NCBI GenBank assembly: GCA_902529645.1
Contig: CABZXO010000005.1
Coordinates: 25,567-89,566 of the forward strand
Length of the DNA: 64,000 nt
Reading direction: 5' to 3'
Source of the DNA: an uncultured Pelagibacteraceae bacterium
GTDB lineage: Bacteria > Pseudomonadota > Alphaproteobacteria > Pelagibacterales > Pelagibacteraceae
In this document: piece by piece, positions 59,892-64,000 of the stretch
Position numbering within the stretch: position 1 is the first letter of the stretch
How the letters are laid out: the number at the start of each line of letters is the position of its first letter
Notes under the pieces: generated by a model
What the model was told of the DNA's origin: nothing
The model's database searches: none
What the model saw: only the letters and a program-made list of their open reading frames with translations
Translations under genes and position numbers: made by a program

Positions 59892-60661
59892 TATAAAATA
59901 TTTTTATTTTTTAAAATTATACTTGGATTTTTTAAATCTTTCTTACCGTACAAAATTTCATTTCCCTCAAAATCAGTTACAGTTCCACCTGAATGTTCTA
60001 AAATTGCATGACCAGCTGCAATATCCCATTCATATGCTCTCGGCTCAGCAACATAACCATCGTATTCACCAGCAGCAACGACACAGAATTTTAGAGAACT
60101 TTTCATTCTAATATTTTCTTTTACTCCTAAATCATTATAAATTTTTTGAATTTCAGGCTTTATTTTAGTTGAGTACGAAATAAATTTTAAATTTTCTGTT
60201 TTTTTAGCAGGTAAATTATTTAAGTTTATTTTTTTACCATTGCTAAACTCAAAAGCGTTATCTTTTTCATATGAGTAAAACATTCTTTTTTTTGCTGGAG
60301 CATTTATTAATCCAGCAACAGGTCTATTATTAATAATCAAACCAGCATTAATGGTAAATTCTTCTAAATTATTAATATAATCATATGTTCCATCAATAGG
60401 ATCAACCAGCCAGAAATCTTTTAAATTTAGATTATCTTTATTTTCAGAGGTCTCCTCTGATATGATAGGTAAATTTGGAGTAACCTCAGAAATTTTTTTT
60501 GAAATTAATTTATTTACTTCTAAATCACCATTGCTTACTGGGGTGTTATCTGGTTTGATTTTTTTTGTTAAACCTTTTTCTCTTAGTTTAATAGCCAAAT
60601 CTCCAGCCTCTAAAAAATTATCAATTAAATTTTCAACAATCTCTTTTAAGTTTACCTTCAT
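59891..60661 (-). CDS. cysQ: 3'(2'),5'-bisphosphate nucleotidase / inositol monophosphatase family
   Basis: A 256-aa Mg-dependent phosphatase. Metal-binding motifs are SEETSE, WLVDPIDGTYDYIN and EWDIAAGHAIL near the C-terminus. Compared with inositol monophosphatase, features such as NLEEFTINAGLI and VDPIDGT fit CysQ, which removes 3'-phosphoadenosine 5'-phosphate; an inositol-phosphatase role is not excluded. Coupled to the DUF3553 gene upstream by ATGA and to a small gene downstream by TAATG. Confidence 0.85.
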   Translation of the reverse strand: MKVNLKEIVENLIDNFLEAGDLAIKLREKGLTKKIKPDNTPVSNGDLEVNKLISKKISEVTPNLPIISEETSENKDNLNLKDFWLVDPIDGTYDYINNLEEFTINAGLIINNRPVAGLINAPAKKRMFYSYEKDNAFEFSNGKKINLNNLPAKKTENLKFISYSTKIKPEIQKIYNDLGVKENIRMKSSLKFCVVAAGEYDGYVAEPRAYEWDIAAGHAILEHSGGTVTDFEGNEILYGKKDLKNPSIILKNKNIL

Positions 60662-60828
60662 TTTCCTAGTTTTTTTAATTCAACGTTTTTTGCGTAAATT
60701 ACTTTTTTACCAACATTTTCAAAATTAACTGTCACTTTGTCTTTAATTATAGATTGCACTTGCCCAATTCCCCATTCTTTTTTTTGCGGATTAGTGACTT
60801 TGTCACCTGGTTCATAATCTAAAATCAT
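60658..60828 (-). CDS. DUF3553 family protein (56 aa)
   Basis: A 56-aa protein reading [19 protein letters not shown] then [23 protein letters not shown], closely matching the small DUF3553 domain of alphaproteobacteria (pattern xWGxGQVxS...VNFExxGK). Its stop overlaps the cysQ start (ATGA). Likely an SH3-like small domain; function unknown. Confidence 0.82.
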   Translation of the reverse strand: MILDYEPGDKVTNPQKKEWGIGQVQSIIKDKVTVNFENVGKKVIYAKNVELKKLGK

Positions 60829-60869
60829 TTAATTTAACTTATATTGTAAATAAGTATAAATACCACCTT

Positions 60870-61988
60870 ATGAATAAAGATTTAAATTCTATTGGATTAG
60901 ATAAAAAACCCTCAGATACTACGGTAGTTGTCGCAATGTCGGGTGGAGTAGATTCTTCCACTGTAGCAGGCATCATGAAAAAAGAAGGTTACAATGTAAT
61001 TGGTATAACACTAAAACTTTATGACGATGGCAAAGAAGTAGCAGCCTCAAAGCAGTGTTGTTCAGGTCAAGATATAATGGATGCTAAGCGTGTTGCACAC
61101 AAATTAGGTATAGAACATAAAATTTTATATTATCAAGATAAGTTTAAGCAAGATGTTATAGATAATTTTGTTGAGAGTTATTTAAAAGGTGAAACTCCAA
61201 TTCCATGTGTTCAGTGTAATCAAACAGTTAAATTTAAAGATTTATTTGAAGTTTCAAAAGAACTCAAAGCTGATGCATTAGTTACTGGCCATTATGTAAA
61301 AAGTATTACAGAAAATAAAACTACAAATATGTATAGAGCCATAGATGAAAATAGAGACCAAAGTTATTTTTTATTCAATACAACTAGAGAGCAATTAGAT
61401 TATTTAAGATTTCCATTAGGTGGAATGTTAAAAGACAAAACTAGAGAAATCGCAAAAAATTTAGATTTAAACGTTGCTGATAAACCTGATAGTCAGGACA
61501 TATGTTTTGTTCCAAATGGTGATTACGCTTCAGTAATACAAAAGTTTAGACCAGACTCGTTTCAGAAAGGAAATATAAAAAATTTAGATGGTGATGTAAT
61601 TGGTGTTCATGATGGAATTATTAATTTTACAATTGGACAAAGAAAAGGAATTAAAGTTTCAGATAAAGAAGCCCTTTATGTGTTAAAGATAAATTCAGAT
61701 AAAAATGAAATAATAGTTGGACCCAAAGAAAAACTTGGAAAAAAAACAATTTCTTTAAAGGAAATAAATTTATTAACTAATAAACAGGATTTAGATCAAA
61801 ATTTATTTGTTAAAGTTAGATCTACTGGAAGTCTTTTAGAGGCAAAAGTTGATCTTATAAATAACAATAATGCTAAAGTTAATTTAGCAATTCCTGAAGA
61901 TGGTATTTCACCTGGTCAGGCATGTGTTTTTTATCGTAAAGACCAGTATGGCCACAAAGTTCTTGGTGGTGGTTGGATTAAAGAATAG
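60870..61988 (+). CDS. mnmA: tRNA-specific 2-thiouridylase MnmA
   Basis: A 372-aa enzyme. PP-loop [13 protein letters not shown], first catalytic Cys in [12 protein letters not shown], second in [10 protein letters not shown], and DQSYFLF. The insert [16 protein letters not shown] after the loop is typical of alphaproteobacterial MnmA. Thiolates U34 of Lys, Glu and Gln tRNAs. Divergent from the DUF3553-cysQ unit across 41 nt. Confidence 0.95.
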   Translation: MNKDLNSIGLDKKPSDTTVVVAMSGGVDSSTVAGIMKKEGYNVIGITLKLYDDGKEVAASKQCCSGQDIMDAKRVAHKLGIEHKILYYQDKFKQDVIDNFVESYLKGETPIPCVQCNQTVKFKDLFEVSKELKADALVTGHYVKSITENKTTNMYRAIDENRDQSYFLFNTTREQLDYLRFPLGGMLKDKTREIAKNLDLNVADKPDSQDICFVPNGDYASVIQKFRPDSFQKGNIKNLDGDVIGVHDGIINFTIGQRKGIKVSDKEALYVLKINSDKNEIIVGPKEKLGKKTISLKEINLLTNKQDLDQNLFVKVRSTGSLLEAKVDLINNNNAKVNLAIPEDGISPGQACVFYRKDQYGHKVLGGGWIKE

Positions 61989-61996
61989 CAGAAGAA

Positions 61997-62080
61997 TTAT
62001 TTCTTCTTATTTTTTCTTTTAGCTCTTCTTTTTTTAGACCCTTGTTTTCTTCGGCCTCTATGTTTCTTTGGGTAACTCAT
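61997..62080 (-). CDS. Very small basic peptide (27 aa)
   Basis: Reads MSYPKKHRGRRKQGS followed by a Lys/Arg-rich tail; 16 of 27 residues are Lys or Arg. The ATG at 62080 has TAGGAC about 6 nt upstream, an acceptable Shine-Dalgarno. Size and charge resemble small ribosome-binding peptides such as bTHX, but the sequence differs and no homology is claimed. It is not excluded that the frame is chance, since A-rich DNA easily yields Lys codons. Confidence 0.5.
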   Translation of the reverse strand: MSYPKKHRGRRKQGSKKRRAKRKNKKK

Positions 62081-62152
62081 TTAGTCCTATTTTAATTTTA
62101 TTGACGTTTTTCATGGGATATAGCATTGTCTTAATAACATATCAAATTTATT

Positions 62153-63331
62153 ATGGGTAATTCCTTAAAGACTTTTCTGAAACATACAGCTAAAGATTTT
62201 CATAATCAGTCGGTAAATCCTCCAGTGGTAAGAGCCTCAACTATTATTTTTAAATCTTTGCAGGATATTAAAAAAACTCAGAATAAATATTTGAAAGACC
62301 CAGTAAGTGGAAATTTTGATTATGGTCGGCAGGGAACATCCACAACATATGCTTTACAACAAATTTTAAGAAAAATTGAAGAATGTTATAAGGTTTATCT
62401 AACCCCTACTGGTTTTGGTGCAATATTTCTTGGTGTTTTAAGCGTTGTGAAACCAGATGACGAAATACTTGTTACAGACTCTGTTTACTCTCCATCAAGA
62501 CTGTTAACTGAAACATATCTAAAAAAATTTAATATTAAAGCAATATTTTATAATTCAAATGACTTTAATGATCTAAAAAGTAAAATTACAAAAAAAACAA
62601 AACTTATTTTTGTTGAAAATCCTGGAAGCAATACTTTTGAATTTCAAGATTTATCTAAAATAGTTGCATTGGCAAAAAAAAATAAAATTTATACAGCCAT
62701 AGATAACACTTGGGGAACACCTTATTTTCTGAAACCAATAAAGCTAGGTTTTGATATGTCTATTGTCTCTGCAACAAAATATTATTCTGGTCACTCAGAT
62801 GTAATGGGTGGAAGTTTAGCTATAAGTAAACGAGTTTTTAAATTAGTAGAAGCAACAAATAAAGTTTCAGGATTAAGATTAGGTCCTGATGATGCGTATT
62901 TAATTCTAAGAGGTATTCGAACTTTAGATGTAAGATTGGAAAAACACCAGGAAAATGCACTTAAAGTTTCCAAGTTTTTATCAAAACAAAAAAAAATAAT
63001 TAAAGTTTTTTATCCATATAAAAAAGGTAGTCAAAATTATAAATTATGGAAAAAATATTATTCTGGAGCATCGGGTTTATTAGGATTTAAAATAAAATCA
63101 AAAAATAAAAACTCAGTCTTAAAATTTGTTAATTCTTTAAAACTTTTTGGGTATGGATTTAGTTGGGGAGGTTTCGAAAGCTTAGCACTATATCAAACAC
63201 ACCAAGCACTAGGTAAGAGACAATTTACACATATAAATAAAGATGAACATATAATAAGAATGCATATTGGACTTGAAGATCCTAAAGACATTATAGATGA
63301 TATAAAACAAGCATTAAAATTTATTAAATGA
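62153..63331 (+). CDS. metC: Cystathionine beta-lyase / trans-sulfuration PLP enzyme
   Basis: A 392-aa fold-type I PLP enzyme: YGRQGTSTTYALQQIL near the N-terminus, LTPTGFGAIFLGVLSVV, AIDNTWGTPYF (Asp to PLP pyridine nitrogen) and SATKYYSGHSDVMGG with the PLP Lys. C-terminal FGYGFSWGGFESLALY and RMHIGLEDPKDII. Cleaves cystathionine to homocysteine or acts as a related C-S lyase. ATGA overlap with the MFS gene. Confidence 0.9.
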   Translation: MGNSLKTFLKHTAKDFHNQSVNPPVVRASTIIFKSLQDIKKTQNKYLKDPVSGNFDYGRQGTSTTYALQQILRKIEECYKVYLTPTGFGAIFLGVLSVVKPDDEILVTDSVYSPSRLLTETYLKKFNIKAIFYNSNDFNDLKSKITKKTKLIFVENPGSNTFEFQDLSKIVALAKKNKIYTAIDNTWGTPYFLKPIKLGFDMSIVSATKYYSGHSDVMGGSLAISKRVFKLVEATNKVSGLRLGPDDAYLILRGIRTLDVRLEKHQENALKVSKFLSKQKKIIKVFYPYKKGSQNYKLWKKYYSGASGLLGFKIKSKNKNSVLKFVNSLKLFGYGFSWGGFESLALYQTHQALGKRQFTHINKDEHIIRMHIGLEDPKDIIDDIKQALKFIK

Positions 63332-64000
63332 GTTCAGAAAGTTTTACTATTAGCAAAAAAGCATTAATCACTTTAATTACTGCTTCTGTAGTTGTAATTA
63401 TTTCTTTAGGGATAAGACAGACCTTTGGATTGTTTTATTTTGATTTTAATACTGACTTAGATATTTCTATTTCTCATTTTGGTTTTGTTATGGGATTACA
63501 GTTATTACTTTGGGGAGTATTCAGTCCGTTGTTTGGTGTAATTACTGATAAATATGGAGGAGCTGTTGCAATATTTATTGGTTTTGTTTTTTATTTAGCT
63601 GGGGTTTTGTTTTTTTATTCTGGCTATAATACTGGAGGTTATTTTACTCTAACTATAGGAGTGATGATTGGAATAGGCTTAGGCTCCACTGCAATAGGTA
63701 TTCCGGTATCAGTAGTAGCCAAACATTTTCCAGCATCTAATAGAACTATTGCAACAGGAATTGTTACATGTGCAGGATCATTTGGGTATTTTGTTTCACC
63801 TTTACTTGTAAGATATTCTTTAGTTGAAACAGGTTGGGAAAATACTCTTTTATATTTTTGTCTCCTTTTAGGAGTTGGATTGGTCGCATCTTTATTTGTT
63901 AGTACTCCAAAAATACCTCTAGGAGTTAATCAAGAAAATAATCAAACAGCTATAGAAGCACTTAAAGAAGCATTTGCAAACAAAAGTTTTATTTATCTTA
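63328..64000 (+). CDS. Major facilitator superfamily transporter (C-terminal part outside window)
   Basis: N-terminal 224 residues of an MFS protein with about six helices: SLGIRQTFGLFYFDFNTDLDIS, then the MFS loop GVITDKYGGAVAIFIGF (motif A-like DKYGG) and GVMIGIGLGSTAIGIPVSVVAKHF. The YbfB/oxalate-formate antiporter-like branch fits best. ATG at 63328 overlaps the metC stop (ATGA). Substrate unknown. Confidence 0.8.
   Translation, partial: MSSESFTISKKALITLITASVVVIISLGIRQTFGLFYFDFNTDLDISISHFGFVMGLQLLLWGVFSPLFGVITDKYGGAVAIFIGFVFYLAGVLFFYSGYNTGGYFTLTIGVMIGIGLGSTAIGIPVSVVAKHFPASNRTIATGIVTCAGSFGYFVSPLLVRYSLVETGWENTLLYFCLLLGVGLVASLFVSTPKIPLGVNQENNQTAIEALKEAFANKSFIYL

Noticed and set aside
1..64000. 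tRNA genes, CRISPR arrays, insertion sequences, phage genes or replication origin
   Set aside because: No cloverleaf-like segment, regular repeat-spacer array, transposase or integrase motif, or DnaA-box cluster was seen while reading both strands by eye; a covariance search could still reveal small RNAs.

Overview
The window is a gene-dense, strongly AT-rich piece of a streamlined marine alphaproteobacterial genome, most likely Pelagibacterales (SAR11). The evidence is the short intergenic gaps, many 1-4 nt stop/start overlaps, a sodium/solute symporter directly behind a TPP riboswitch (the arrangement reported for SAR11 thiV), and alphaproteobacterial-type housekeeping genes. No tRNA, rRNA, CRISPR, phage, transposase or insertion sequence was found. 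No gene-free stretch exceeds 300 bases.

Region 1 (about 1-39.8 kb) is an accessory catabolic island for sugars, polyols, cyclitols and sugar acids. It contains the following blocks. (a) A minus-strand operon iolG - SDR - aldo/keto reductase - sugar-binding protein - MalF-type permease (cut by the window edge), with iolE divergent from it. (b) A tightly overlapping minus-strand operon: binding protein, two permeases, a 63-aa membrane protein, two ATPases, dhaL, dhaK and a D-2-hydroxyacid dehydrogenase. A divergent sugar isomerase-fold/Gfo-Idh pair faces it. (c) A block of divergent units: PanE-like reductase with two 2-oxoglutarate oxygenases; a DUF1907 (C11orf54-like) protein with a MarR-like regulator and a PanB-like protein; and ALDH with an HpcH aldolase. 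(d) iolD with a Gfo/Idh dehydrogenase, and a PdxA-family dehydrogenase. (e) A TctCBA tripartite transporter followed by an SDR and a ROK kinase. (f) An RbsB/RbsC/RbsA-type ABC transporter whose permease carries a large insertion, followed by a PhyH oxygenase, SDR, aldose epimerase and Gfo/Idh protein. Four Gfo/Idh/MocA proteins, three SDRs and three 2OG-Fe oxygenases suggest several oxidative routes for hydroxylated carbon compounds. The only recognisable transcription factor here is the small MarR-like protein.

Region 2 (39.8-64 kb) is ordinary core genome: pentapeptide protein, TPP riboswitch-thiV, ABC-2 exporter, a frameshifted GNAT acetyltransferase, TauE/SafE exporter, SOUL protein, small beta-carbonic anhydrase, the conserved ybbP-ybbA/tesA cluster, a TPR protein, SRAP protein, YajQ, RseP, HU, AmtB, Bcp, glycosyltransferase, rhodanese, HCCA-isomerase-like protein, ABA4-like protein, RecX, CysQ with a DUF3553 protein, MnmA, cystathionine lyase and a partial MFS transporter. 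Several very short genes were recovered here (54, 47, 56 and 27 aa).

A recurring regulatory theme is that all four solute-binding-protein genes are followed by a hairpin or intrinsic terminator before the permease gene. In the tct operon the terminator lies inside the 5' coding region of tctB. All function statements come from reading motifs by eye; no database search was run.
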